Part shown: piece by piece, positions 16,911-26,139 of the stretch | Layout of the letters: each line of letters starts with the position of its first letter | Numbering within the stretch: position 1 is the stretch's first letter | Source of the DNA: Sphingomonas zeae | Lineage (GTDB): Bacteria > Pseudomonadota > Alphaproteobacteria > Sphingomonadales > Sphingomonadaceae | NCBI RefSeq assembly: GCF_014197135.1 | Contig: NZ_JACIFA010000003.1 | Span: 1-64,000, forward strand | Length of the DNA stretch: 64,000 nucleotides | Reading direction: 5' to 3' | Program-made: the position numbers and the translations under genes | Notes under the pieces: model-generated | Seen by the model: only the letters and a program-made list of their open reading frames with translations | Told to the model about the DNA's origin: nothing | Databases searched by the model: none

Positions 16911-17492
16911 ATGAACGCCGAAGAACGCACGCTTCTGACTCGCTTCCTCAATGAGCTATCCGCCGCTCGCCCCGGCGCGAAGGATCCGGAGGCTGATGGG
17001 ATGATCGCTAGGACGCTTTCGTCCAATCCCGACGCGGCCTATCTGCTGGTCCAACATGCGATCGTCGCCGATCAGTCGCTTCACGCGGCGCAGCAGCGGA
17101 TCGCCGAACTGGAACGCCAGCAAGAGGCCACACCCGCGTCCGCCGGCAGCTCTTTCCTGCCGCAAGGGGCTGGCGGTCCTTGGGGCTCGCGGGCGCCGGA
17201 AAGCTATGCTCCGCCCCCGCCCGAAGCAAGGCCGGGCGTGTTCTCCAATGGCGGTGGTCTGGGCAGTTTCCTGCGCAGCGCCGGCACCACGGCGGCGGGC
17301 GTGGTCGGCGGCGAAATGCTGTTCTCGGGACTGTCCGACATCTTCGGCCATCGCGGAGGCGGTGGCCTGTTCGGCGGCGGTCAGAGCTTCACGGATCGCC
17401 CGGAAAACATCACCATCAACAATTTTGACGATGATGACGGCAGCCGTTTCGATGACGGCAATTCAGACTATGATCGCTCCGACGACTATTGA
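16911..17492 (+). CDS. DUF2076 domain protein
   Basis: 193 residues from ATG 16911, with GGAG upstream. The N-terminal helix region NAEERTLLTRFLNELSAARP and DPEADGMIARTLSSNPDAAY then LLVQHAIVADQSLHAAQQRI fits DUF2076, sometimes described as a periplasmic ligand-binding sensor although no signal peptide is visible here. The middle is rich in proline and glycine (GGGLGSFLRSAGTTAAGVVG), and the C-terminus is very acidic (NITINNFDDDDGSRFDDGNS, then YDRSDDY). The function is unknown. It converges on the hybrid kinase gene with only seven bases between stop codons. Confidence 0.85.
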   Translation: MNAEERTLLTRFLNELSAARPGAKDPEADGMIARTLSSNPDAAYLLVQHAIVADQSLHAAQQRIAELERQQEATPASAGSSFLPQGAGGPWGSRAPESYAPPPPEARPGVFSNGGGLGSFLRSAGTTAAGVVGGEMLFSGLSDIFGHRGGGGLFGGGQSFTDRPENITINNFDDDDGSRFDDGNSDYDRSDDY

Positions 17493-17499
17493 AGCGGGA

Positions 17500-20115
17500 T
17501 CAGCCGACCTCGGTCGCGTCGGGGCTCCGGTCCGCCAGCCTCATCCCGGAAATGTCGGGGGGAACCGGCACCCGCGCCCCGATCGCGGCAAGGCTGGTGG
17601 ACAGTTCCTCGCTGCGGAACGGCTTGGTCAACCGAGCCACTTCGACATCCAGCCCTTCGACCTCGGCATAGCCTGACACGATGAGCGAGCGCAGCTCGGG
17701 CAGCTTGCCCTGGAGTTCGCGGGCCAGTTGTGCGCCGCTCATCCCCGCCATGAGGTGATCGGTCACGAGCAGATCGGGACGCAAACCCGCCTGCACCAGT
17801 TCCAGCGCCTGCGCCCCGGACGACGCCTCGACCACGCCATATCCCAGATCGGCCAGCATATCGGCGGTGCTCATGCGGACGAGATCCTCGTCATCCACCA
17901 GGAGGACCGTGCCGACGCCTTGGGCTTTCGCCGAGTTGGGCGCCAAGAATATCTTGGCCGTCGCCGCGACATCGCTAAGTGGCAACCAGAGCGTGATCTC
18001 CGTGCCTTGTCCCAGCGTGCTTTCGATCGTCAGACCACCGCCAAGCTGCGCGGCCAAGCCATGCACCATGGAGAGGCCGAGGCCCGTCCCCTTGCCGACG
18101 CCTTTGGTCGAAAAGAAGGGCTCGATCGCGCGTTGTCTGGTCGCCTCGTCCATGCCCATGCCGGTGTCACGGACGCTGAGGCAGACATAGTCGCCCGCCG
18201 GTACCCCCGGCATCTGCTGGCTTGTTACACTGCGCGGCTTGACCGCGATGGACAGCGTGCCGCCCGTCGGCATAGCGTCGCGCGCATTCACCGACAGGTT
18301 GAGCAGTGCCATTTCAAGTTGATTTGCATCCGCCTTGGCGGGCGGCAGCCCAGTGGCTATGTCCACCTCCACGGCAATGGTCGGACCGACCGTCGACCCG
18401 ACCAGATCCGTCATGCCGTCGACGAGTTGGCCAAGATCGACCGCCGTCGCCTGGAGCGGCTGGCGACGGGCGAAGGCGAGCAGGCGTTGAACCAGCGTCT
18501 TGGCCCGCTCGGCGGATTGCAGCGCCCCGTCGATCAGCCGCTTCTCCCGCGCTGTGCCCGAGCCCTTGCGCATCAGCATGTCGAGCGAGCCGATGATCGG
18601 GGTGAGCAGATTATTGAAATCATGCGCAACCCCGCCGGTCAGGTTGCCCATCGCCTCGACCTTCTGGCTTTGGCGCAATGCTTCCTGTGCCGTCTCCAGG
18701 TCGGCCGCCGCCGACAGGCGTTCGGAAATGTCGGTGGCATGGTGGAAGGCGGCGATCACTCGGCCCGTGGCATCGCAAAGCGGGGTGTAGCTGATCTCCC
18801 ATGTCGAGACGCCCAGATCCGGGCTGCCAAGGGCTTCGGTGACCGTGAAATGCTCGCCGGTCAGCGCGCGGGTCATCAGTGCCCGCATGGCGACGCGCTG
18901 ATCGGGTAGGAACAGGTCGCAAAAAACGTCGCCGATCCGGGTCTCGAAACCGTAAATGCGCCGGAAGTCTTCATTATGCGCCTTGTTGAAGGCGATGATC
19001 CGATAGTCCGTATCGAAGGCACAGATAGGCGAGGTGATCGCCTCGACGATCTCGTGATAGCGGCGAAGCTCGGCGGTCCGCTCGACCACCTGTTGCTCCA
19101 ATGTGTCCTTCATCTCGCGCAGGGCCAACTCGGCACGGGATCGCTCGACCGCGGCCCTGGCCCGCTCGCCGACATTTTGGATCAGCGCCTCTTCTTCCGG
19201 ACTCCAGATTCTCGGGGCCGCGCTCTGCACCGCCAGCAGGCCGACCCATTGCTCCTCCTGGAACAGGACCACGTCGACGAACGCGCCGACCTGGCGCGCC
19301 TGAAGTCCCGAGCGCGCACCTTCGCTCAGCCGCTCGTCCGCGCCGACATTGGTGACAACAACCGGCGCGCCATCGCGATAGGCCGCCAACAGGTCCGGAC
19401 CAAAACTCTCCAATGAGTGACGGCCGACGATCGACGATACCCCACGGGTATAATCCCGTTCGACGGTCATCCAACCGCGCGTCGTGATTTCGGCATAGAA
19501 GACGCGGCTGGCCGACAGCTCCTGTCCAAGCCGCTGCGCCGCCAAAGCCATGATCTCGGCCGGAGTCTCCAGCGCGCGGAGCTTGTCAGCCAGGTTCAAC
19601 AGGAACGCCGCCCGGCGCTCGGCAAGTACCCGCTCCGTTGTCTCGGCCAGGATGCACAGCACACCCGCCGGTTGCCCGTGCTCATCGGTCACCGGTGAGC
19701 TGTCGAGGTTGACCCAGGCTCGCGTCTCTTGCCCTTCGCGCTGGATCGTCAGCGGCAGATCGGAAAAATGCGACGTCCGCCCGCCGAGCCCGAGGGCCAT
19801 GAGCTTGTCATTAAAGTCGCTGTGCTCGGGCCAGCCATCGCTGACCTTGGCTCCGAGCAGGGCAGGGTGGCCATCCCCGACCAACGCCGCATAGGCGTCG
19901 TTATAGATCATGACTCCGTCCTCGCCCCATAGCAGCAAGAGCGGAACGGCCGAGCGCAGCAGCATGGCGAGCGACATCGTCAGGGAGACGGACCAACTCT
20001 GGACGGGACCGAGCGGGCTGGCCGACCAGTCCATCCGGGCGATCAGATCGGCGCAGTCACCGCCGCCGTTCAAAAAGGGCGGCACGTTCAGCGATGTCTG
20101 GTCGTCGGTCACCAT
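17500..20115 (-). CDS. Hybrid sensor histidine kinase (PAS-GAF-PAS-HK-REC)
   Basis: 871 residues from ATG 20115; ATG 20148 is an alternative, and the frame extends to 20178 across the upstream terminator, which argues against the longer forms. Domains: PAS-like 45-165, GAF 180-325, coiled coil 325-350, PAS 352-470, HisKA with His498 in GGVAHDFNNLLTPIIGSLDM, HATPase with N-box Asn610, G1 Asp650 (DTGMGM) and G2 GTGLGLSMVHG, then a receiver with DDE at 741-743, phospho-acceptor Asp786 and Lys in TKPFRSEEL. No transmembrane helices, so it is a cytosolic sensor. The final partner is unknown. The neighbouring receptor gene may be a target (inference only). Confidence 0.92.
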   Translation of the reverse strand: MVTDDQTSLNVPPFLNGGGDCADLIARMDWSASPLGPVQSWSVSLTMSLAMLLRSAVPLLLLWGEDGVMIYNDAYAALVGDGHPALLGAKVSDGWPEHSDFNDKLMALGLGGRTSHFSDLPLTIQREGQETRAWVNLDSSPVTDEHGQPAGVLCILAETTERVLAERRAAFLLNLADKLRALETPAEIMALAAQRLGQELSASRVFYAEITTRGWMTVERDYTRGVSSIVGRHSLESFGPDLLAAYRDGAPVVVTNVGADERLSEGARSGLQARQVGAFVDVVLFQEEQWVGLLAVQSAAPRIWSPEEEALIQNVGERARAAVERSRAELALREMKDTLEQQVVERTAELRRYHEIVEAITSPICAFDTDYRIIAFNKAHNEDFRRIYGFETRIGDVFCDLFLPDQRVAMRALMTRALTGEHFTVTEALGSPDLGVSTWEISYTPLCDATGRVIAAFHHATDISERLSAAADLETAQEALRQSQKVEAMGNLTGGVAHDFNNLLTPIIGSLDMLMRKGSGTAREKRLIDGALQSAERAKTLVQRLLAFARRQPLQATAVDLGQLVDGMTDLVGSTVGPTIAVEVDIATGLPPAKADANQLEMALLNLSVNARDAMPTGGTLSIAVKPRSVTSQQMPGVPAGDYVCLSVRDTGMGMDEATRQRAIEPFFSTKGVGKGTGLGLSMVHGLAAQLGGGLTIESTLGQGTEITLWLPLSDVAATAKIFLAPNSAKAQGVGTVLLVDDEDLVRMSTADMLADLGYGVVEASSGAQALELVQAGLRPDLLVTDHLMAGMSGAQLARELQGKLPELRSLIVSGYAEVEGLDVEVARLTKPFRSEELSTSLAAIGARVPVPPDISGMRLADRSPDATEVG

Positions 20116-20153
20116 GACCGGATACCCGATAACGCCGATCGGCACCATGCACC

Positions 20154-20185
20154 CAAAAAAAATGGCCCCGGCGTTCACCGGGGCC
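20154..20185 (-). terminator. Intrinsic terminator of the TonB receptor gene
   Basis: On the minus strand GGCCCCGG (20185-20178), loop TGAACG, CCGGGGCC (20171-20164), then A and a run of eight T at 20162-20155. The stem is perfect over eight G/C pairs. It lies 25 bases after the stop of the receptor gene and separates it from the kinase gene. Confidence 0.88.
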
Positions 20186-20210
20186 TTCGTCCTATGACGA
20201 TATGGAACGT

Positions 20211-23200
20211 TTAGAAGGTACCGCGCAGGCCGATCAGGAACTGCCGACCCGGCTTATATTGGGTAAAAGTCGCATTCTCGAACTGGAAGTAAGAACGCAG
20301 CGTCGCGTTGGTGAAGTTGGCGACGTTGATGGTCAGCTGCGGTGCGCCCGGGATACCGAAGATCTTGTCCAGGTCGAAGGCGGACGAGAAATCATAGGTG
20401 GTATAGTCGGTCCCGAACAGGGCCGCGTTCGGGATGCCGTTCTGCGCCGCTCCGCTGTTCTGCGCGCCTTGGCGCGAGGTGGTGGCGACGCGCAGCATCA
20501 CACCGTTCTTCTCGTAATAACCGGTGATATTGTAGGTGAAGGGTGCCACACCGAAGGCGATCGCCGGGCCGTCGCTGCGCTGGTCGACGATGGTGGCGTT
20601 GGCGTTGAAGCCAAAGCCGGTGATGCCGATCGCGCGGGTCAGGAAGTCGAGCGGCTGAACCCACTGGAATTCCAGGCCGTTGATGGTCAGCTTGTTGGGT
20701 ACGTTGACCTGCGACGTGACCTGTACCTGGGCCTGACCGGGGCCGCCACGCGCGTTGATCGCGATCTGCTGTGTCGGGTTCAACGTGTCATAGGTGATGC
20801 CGTACTGCGCCAGGTTCGAGAAGGGCACCGTGCTGATCGCGGTGGTGGTGAACCCTTCCAGCGACTTGCGGAACGCGTTGAAGCTGATGACGCCTTCGCG
20901 TCCGGTATAATATTCGAAGCCCAGATCGAGGTTGGTCGACAGATAGGGCGCGAGTGCGGGGTTGCCGATCGACGCCTGATCGGCCGAGGGCGCACCGAAG
21001 TTGATACCGGGCAGCTGCGCCGACGGGTCGGGCCGCGTCATCGTCCGCGAACCCGCGACGCGCACCACCGCATGTTCGCCGATGTCATAGGCGAAGGTCG
21101 CGGCGGGCAGCCATTCCGAATAGACGTTGCGCGTCTCGGCGATGTTGATGATGCTGGGGTAACGGCTGCCATCGGGCAGCGACGCGCCTGTGGCGGTCGT
21201 ATTGCGCGGATCGGGCAGCGACACGCGGCCCGAGATCGTCTGGATCGTGTTGACGTAGCGTAGGCCGACATTGAAGCGCAGCGTGTTGCCACCCAGTTCC
21301 TGCGCGCCGCTGACGGTGGCGAAGGCGGACTTCACGACCTCGCGGATGAAGCCCGCGCTGGCGCCGGTGTTCGCGCCGCCATTCTCGGGCGCGTTGTCGT
21401 GGAAGAACTGGTAGTTGCTGGCCTTGGCGAAAGCGGGCCAGTTGACCGTCACGAAGCCGGCAGGCCCTGGCGACAAATAGCTGGATGCGGCGCTGTTGGG
21501 GATCAGCGACCCCCCATAGCTGACCGGGCCGCTCATGCCCGAGCTGAACCCGGTGCCATAGCCAGGATAGGTCGGATAGCCAGCAGGCGCGCCGCCCGGC
21601 GCGTTGAGGCCTTCGCAGGGCGGCTGCGAGTTGGGCGAGGGGACGGCGACGTTCGGATTGTTGCCGCAAACCGCGTTCTGCCAGAACTGGCTGTTGTCGA
21701 AACCGCGGATCCGGCGCGAGGTGTCGTCATAGGCGCCGCCGACCTTCAGGTTCAGTGCGGTATCGCCCCAGGTCAGGTCGCCGCGAAGTCCCTTGTTGAT
21801 GTTCAGACGACGTTCGTCCTGAAGGTTCACGCGGCTGCCCGCATACCAGCCGAAATTCTTCGGATCGTTCAGGTCCAGCGCGCTGGTGATCGTTGGGATG
21901 CCCCCAGTGTTCGAGAAGGTGACGGTATTGCCGACGCCGAGCGGCGTCGTCATGCCGACGGTCGGGCTTTCGCGGTGGAAGGTCGACCGGGCGTAGTTGC
22001 CCTGGAAGTTCAGCTTCAGCTTGTCGTCGATTTGCCACTCGGCGCCGGGGTTGACGCTCCAGAGGTGCGTCGTTTCGGTATAGGGGCGGAATTCGTTGAA
22101 GAACTGCGCGTTGGCGAAGGTGCCGCCGGTGACGGTGCAACCCGCGCTGCAGTCCGACTTGTCGAAGGTCAGGTTGGTCGGGATGATCGCGCCGTTGCGG
22201 ACGATCCACGCCATGTTTTCGCGGGTCAGTTCGTTCTTCTTGAAGCCGTACAGGCCGTCGACATAGAAATGCAGCTCGTCGGTCGGGCGATATTCCGCAC
22301 TGACGATCGCGTTGACGCGGTCACGCGGGCCACGAATGCTGGTCACGCGGCCCAGGCGCGGGAGCAGGCCGTTGTCGATCTGTTGAATGGTGGCGCCCGG
22401 GTTGTTGGCGAGCAGGAAGTTGCGGTCGATCACCGTGCCGGGTACCAGTCCACCGCCAGCGCCCACCGGCACTGTCGCCGGGATCGTCCAGTTGCCGCCG
22501 CCGGTGCCGTTGCAACCGCTCGTCGCGCCACACTGCGCGGCGGTCAGCTGCGGGTTGGTATAACCGATCGTCTCGAACCCGCGCGTGTCCGTGAACAGCC
22601 GCTGCGCCGAAACGCCGGCCAGCACGCCGAAGGTGTCGTTGCGCCAGCTGCCAATCAGCGAGCCGCGCGCGCCGATCCGGTCTTCGGGCGTCTGCTTCGA
22701 GCCCTGGATATTATAGGCTAGGAACGGCCCGCTGCGGTCGAAGGGGCGTGCCGAGCGCAGGTCGATATTGCCTGCCGCGCCGCCTTCCAGAAGGTCGGCG
22801 GTGTAGCTCTTGTTCACGGTCAGCTTGGTGAACAGATCGGTCGGGAAGAAGCTGAGGTCGACCGAGCGGTCGGTGCCCTGCGCGTCGGTCGAGCCCGACG
22901 AGGCGACCGCGATGGGTGCGCCGTTCAGCGTGACGTTGGTGAAGTTCGATCCCAAACCGCGAATGGCGACGTTGGTGCCTTCGCCGGTCACGTCGCGGGT
23001 GATGGTGATGCCCGGAATACGGTTGAAGGATTCCGCGATATTCGTGTCGGGGAACTTGCCGATATCCTCGGCAAAGATCGAGTCGGTGAAGCCGGTCGAA
23101 GCCCGCTTGGCATTGGTCGACTTGGCCAGGCTCGAGCGATAGCCGGTGACGACGATGTCCTCGGCGGCGGTGCCCTGGCTGTCGACGGTCTGGGGCGCTG

Positions 23201-23357
23201 GCGGCACAGAGGGGCCGTTGTCCTGCCCGTCGGCCGGCGTCTGTTCCTGGGGCGGGGGGACTGCCTGCGCCCAGGCGGTCGACGCGCACATCGCGCCAGC
23301 GGCCGTGGCGCATAGCAGGGCTATGCGGCTGAGGCGGATGGTGGGCACGGATTTCAT
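20211..23357 (-). CDS. TonB-dependent receptor, Xanthomonas/Caulobacter type
   Basis: 1048 residues from ATG 23357, with GAGAGGA upstream at good spacing. Signal peptide to about residue 30 (CASTAWA / QAVPPP), TonB box AEDIVVTGYR, then the plug with EDIGKFPDTNIAESFNRIPG and VAIRGLGSNFTNVTLNGAPI, the hallmark of the TonB-Xanth-Caul group that takes up plant oligosaccharides. The barrel ends KPGRQFLIGLRGTF with terminal Phe. The secreted GH67 gene upstream on the same strand and the shared operator point to glucuronoxylan oligomers as substrate (inference). A strong terminator follows. Confidence 0.93.
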   Translation of the reverse strand: MKSVPTIRLSRIALLCATAAGAMCASTAWAQAVPPPQEQTPADGQDNGPSVPPAPQTVDSQGTAAEDIVVTGYRSSLAKSTNAKRASTGFTDSIFAEDIGKFPDTNIAESFNRIPGITITRDVTGEGTNVAIRGLGSNFTNVTLNGAPIAVASSGSTDAQGTDRSVDLSFFPTDLFTKLTVNKSYTADLLEGGAAGNIDLRSARPFDRSGPFLAYNIQGSKQTPEDRIGARGSLIGSWRNDTFGVLAGVSAQRLFTDTRGFETIGYTNPQLTAAQCGATSGCNGTGGGNWTIPATVPVGAGGGLVPGTVIDRNFLLANNPGATIQQIDNGLLPRLGRVTSIRGPRDRVNAIVSAEYRPTDELHFYVDGLYGFKKNELTRENMAWIVRNGAIIPTNLTFDKSDCSAGCTVTGGTFANAQFFNEFRPYTETTHLWSVNPGAEWQIDDKLKLNFQGNYARSTFHRESPTVGMTTPLGVGNTVTFSNTGGIPTITSALDLNDPKNFGWYAGSRVNLQDERRLNINKGLRGDLTWGDTALNLKVGGAYDDTSRRIRGFDNSQFWQNAVCGNNPNVAVPSPNSQPPCEGLNAPGGAPAGYPTYPGYGTGFSSGMSGPVSYGGSLIPNSAASSYLSPGPAGFVTVNWPAFAKASNYQFFHDNAPENGGANTGASAGFIREVVKSAFATVSGAQELGGNTLRFNVGLRYVNTIQTISGRVSLPDPRNTTATGASLPDGSRYPSIINIAETRNVYSEWLPAATFAYDIGEHAVVRVAGSRTMTRPDPSAQLPGINFGAPSADQASIGNPALAPYLSTNLDLGFEYYTGREGVISFNAFRKSLEGFTTTAISTVPFSNLAQYGITYDTLNPTQQIAINARGGPGQAQVQVTSQVNVPNKLTINGLEFQWVQPLDFLTRAIGITGFGFNANATIVDQRSDGPAIAFGVAPFTYNITGYYEKNGVMLRVATTSRQGAQNSGAAQNGIPNAALFGTDYTTYDFSSAFDLDKIFGIPGAPQLTINVANFTNATLRSYFQFENATFTQYKPGRQFLIGLRGTF

Positions 23358-23844
23358 GTCAGGTCCTCTCTTGCGACCCGCTGTCGTTCGTCGCGACATG
23401 CGGATTAGTTTCGTTGGATCGGTAAGTAGGGGGGGCAGATCACGATGCCGATGGGGCAGGGCGATGGTCGGATGCGCGCGCCTCGCGGGCTGCCGATATG
23501 TCGGGCATGATCGTGCCGCTAACCATCTTATCCCCTCCGACCGTCTGTTGCGGCGTATGCTGATAGCGCTATCGTTCTGCGCTATTGGTCCACAAGTCAA
23601 TGCAAATTGGTTAGGCCGCAGCGGGTTCGTGACGAACTATGGCTGTTCTGCAACAGCCTCACCGTTTCAAGATGAGACGATGAGGCTTGTTCTGAAGATC
23701 ACGGTATGCACGCGCGGTTTTCTACAATCGATTTATTGATCAGGAGGCATTGCACTATCGGACGGACCAAAGAGCGCTCCTCTGGTTTTGCCGATGCGGT
23801 CGGGCGGCAGTTGCGGTTATGACGAACCGCAACCGTCAACCATC
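23358..23844 (-). other. 487-base intergenic region upstream of the TonB receptor
   Basis: No credible gene: frames crossing it are antisense extensions with no family match. It contains the receptor's ribosome site at its left edge and a perfect palindrome at 23562-23573, described separately. It is less GC-rich on its right side and includes the sequence downstream of GH67, where I saw no hairpin with a T-run. Confidence 0.55.
23562..23573. promoter_or_regulatory. Palindromic operator candidate (LacI-type), site A
   Basis: Perfect 12-base palindrome GATAGCGCTATC, about 205 bases upstream of the TonB receptor start. With flanks it reads TGATAGCGCTATCGT. The central GCGC with TA arms is characteristic of LacI-family operators, including recalled sugar-acid and xylose operators in Caulobacter. 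Site B between GH67 and manD is almost the same. No LacI gene is in the window. Confidence 0.6.
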
Positions 23845-25938
23845 TTACTGGGTATGGCCAGGGGCGTAGGGAAAGCGCTGCAGCTTGTACCATGCCAGAT
23901 CATGTTCCGGCGCCCGGACCCCGGCAGGTAGCGGGCGATGGTTGACCGACATCCAATAGGCCAGACTTGCATCGCGCCACCAACGAGCCTCACGTTCCTG
24001 AACGGCAAGATAGGTCGCGGTCTTCTGCCACCGCTCAGCATCGATCTTCGAGCGCAGGCCTTCCCACTGGCGCTGCATCTGCGCGACATAGGCGACGCCG
24101 CGATCGTAATGGGCGACTAGATCCTCCCAAAGGTTGCGGCCGCTCGCCATGCGGCGGTCCCAGGGTAGGTGATGGAACCAGAGCAGCATGGACTCCGGCG
24201 TCGTCTCCGGCTTGGCGAAGCTCTTGGCGACCGAACCGGCATATTGGCCGACCGCATTGCTGCCGGATGCGGTGCGGTCAAAGCCGATCCCGTTTGCGTC
24301 GGCACGGTGATAATAGGTCGGGTTCCATTCTGGCCGCGCCAGATCGGACACCCATGGTCCCGGCCCATAATGATGCCCCGTCGCCATGAGATGCGCGAGG
24401 CCCAGCGCGCCGGTATAGTCCACCACCGCTTCCCGGCTCCCCATCATCATCGCGGTCACGGTATCGATGACCTGGCGATCGGTGCCGAAGGTCTGCGCAG
24501 CCCAGGAGCGAGCGATCTCCTCCGCCGACAGGTCCGGGTCCCAGGCGAGGCGTCCGAAAGCATACCAGTTCGACTGGTTGAAGGTCGATCCGCTCCAGTC
24601 GCGGTCACGCCCGATATTGGCGACGCCCGCCATGCCGGAGAGTTTGTGATGTTCGGCCTGACCGTCGACGACATCGGCCACCGTTTCGCCGGGCTTCTGT
24701 CCGGTCTTTGCGTCGAGGACCTCGGTGAACAGAGGGCCGAGATAGGCGAGGTGGGTGGCAAACCCCAGATATTCCTTTGTAATCTGGAACTCGATCATGA
24801 GCGGGGTGCGCGGCATCGCGCCGAACAGCGGGTGGAACGGCTCGCGCGGCTGGAAATCGATGGCGCCGTTCTTGACCTGTACAAGGACATTGTCCGCGAA
24901 CGTCCCGTCGAGCGGCTTGAACTCGCTATAGGCCTGTTTGGCGCGGTCTTCGGGATCGGTTTCGGCATAGACGAAGGCGCGCCACATCACGATGCCGCCA
25001 TGATCGCGGACCGCCGCCGCCAGCATGTTGGCACCGTCGGCATGGCTGGCGCCGTAATCCCGCGGACCGGGCTGCCCCTCGCTATTGGCCTTCACGAGAA
25101 AGCCGCCAAAATCGGGGATGGCGCGATAGATCTCGTCGGCCTTCGCTTTCCACCACGCCGCGACGGCGGGATCGCGCGGGTCTGCGGTCTTCAGCCCGCC
25201 CAGTTCGATCGGGGCGGAAAAGCGCGCCGACAAATAGACGCGCATGCCCCAGGGGCGGAACACGTTGGCCAGCGCCGCAGCCTTGGCGATATAGGGTGCG
25301 GTCAGGCTGTCGGCCTTGGCGTTCACGTTGTTGAGGACCGTGCCATTAATGCCGATCGAAGCATTGGCACGGGCATAGTCGGTATAGCGGGGGTCGCGGA
25401 AATCGGGCAGCGTCCACCAGTCCCAGATCGATTGGCCCGCATACCCCCGCTCCACCGACTCGTCGAGATTGTCCCAATGGTTGAGGACGCGCAGCTTGAC
25501 CTTCGGTGCCGAGCGCAGGTTCACCGCCGCCGCCTGGCCCCCCGTTGCCAGATGGCGGATCAGCGCGAAGGCGCCGTACAGCGTTCCCCGGTCGCTATTA
25601 CCCGCGACCAGTATGACCCGCTTCCCGTTCAGCGTGACGTTGCAGACCAGATAGCCCTCGTCGCCGAGGGTGCTGAACGGCAGCGTAAGGGCGCGCACCG
25701 AGGGGGCGGATGCGGTGGCCACAACGATCGCGGGCGTTTCCATGGGGAGCGCGCGGCGCAATTCCGATGCGGCCAAGGTCAATGTCGCGCTATCGCCCAG
25801 CGCCGTCACCACTGCCTGCCGGTCCACCTTTGCGATCGACCGCAGCCAAAGCGCGTAGCCGTCGTCAGCCCAAGCTGGCTGCGCTGCCATGACCAATGAG
25901 ACAGACAGCGCTCCGATCAGCGTGCGGAACCTGGGCAT
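23845..25938 (-). CDS. GH67 alpha-glucuronidase, secreted
   Basis: 697 residues from ATG 25938, preceded by AGGAGA. Signal peptide MPRFRTLIGALSVSLVMAAQ then PAWA, so the enzyme is periplasmic or outer-membrane facing. GH67 hallmarks: NHWDNLDESVERGYAG, GINGTVLNNVNA, acid Glu287 in KANSEGQPGP, Asp361 in GAIDFQPREP and Glu383 in MIEFQITKEYLG, the three catalytic carboxylates of the family, and MTGHHYG-like MATGHHYGPGPW. It removes (4-O-methyl-)glucuronic acid from the non-reducing end xylose of xylo-oligomers. Divergent to manD and the transporter, across an intergenic region that holds operator site B. Confidence 0.94.
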   Translation of the reverse strand: MPRFRTLIGALSVSLVMAAQPAWADDGYALWLRSIAKVDRQAVVTALGDSATLTLAASELRRALPMETPAIVVATASAPSVRALTLPFSTLGDEGYLVCNVTLNGKRVILVAGNSDRGTLYGAFALIRHLATGGQAAAVNLRSAPKVKLRVLNHWDNLDESVERGYAGQSIWDWWTLPDFRDPRYTDYARANASIGINGTVLNNVNAKADSLTAPYIAKAAALANVFRPWGMRVYLSARFSAPIELGGLKTADPRDPAVAAWWKAKADEIYRAIPDFGGFLVKANSEGQPGPRDYGASHADGANMLAAAVRDHGGIVMWRAFVYAETDPEDRAKQAYSEFKPLDGTFADNVLVQVKNGAIDFQPREPFHPLFGAMPRTPLMIEFQITKEYLGFATHLAYLGPLFTEVLDAKTGQKPGETVADVVDGQAEHHKLSGMAGVANIGRDRDWSGSTFNQSNWYAFGRLAWDPDLSAEEIARSWAAQTFGTDRQVIDTVTAMMMGSREAVVDYTGALGLAHLMATGHHYGPGPWVSDLARPEWNPTYYHRADANGIGFDRTASGSNAVGQYAGSVAKSFAKPETTPESMLLWFHHLPWDRRMASGRNLWEDLVAHYDRGVAYVAQMQRQWEGLRSKIDAERWQKTATYLAVQEREARWWRDASLAYWMSVNHRPLPAGVRAPEHDLAWYKLQRFPYAPGHTQ

Positions 25939-25990
25939 GTCATTCTCTCCTGATGCGTCGCCGATTGACAAGGCAATGCTTGACGATCAC

Positions 25991-26002
25991 GTTACCGCTA
26001 TC
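25991..26002. promoter_or_regulatory. Palindromic operator candidate (LacI-type), site B
   Basis: The minus strand reads TGATAGCGGTAACGT here, against TGATAGCGCTATCGT at site A: 13 of 15 bases agree, including the whole left half-site. It lies 52 bases upstream of the GH67 start and about 137 bases upstream of manD, where one repressor dimer could control both divergent units. Confidence 0.6.
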
Positions 26003-26139
26003 AGACCAATTGGCAAGTCGGGTTCACACGGCTGTCTAACAGGAGGGGCCGTCATGACCCGCAGGCCGCAGCTATTTCGCCATGCCGCTTCGCGCGGCCT
26101 TCCGTCTGTCGTGCCCCTGTTCGCCTGAAGGACGATTCC

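Noticed and set aside
20116..20178. Longer start of the hybrid kinase at 20178
   Set aside because: It would begin inside the stem of a strong terminator that ends the upstream gene; internal starts at 20148 or 20115 are more likely.
24169..25899. 576-codon plus-strand frame across GH67
   Set aside because: Lies entirely antisense to the well-supported alpha-glucuronidase gene, with no recognisable domain.
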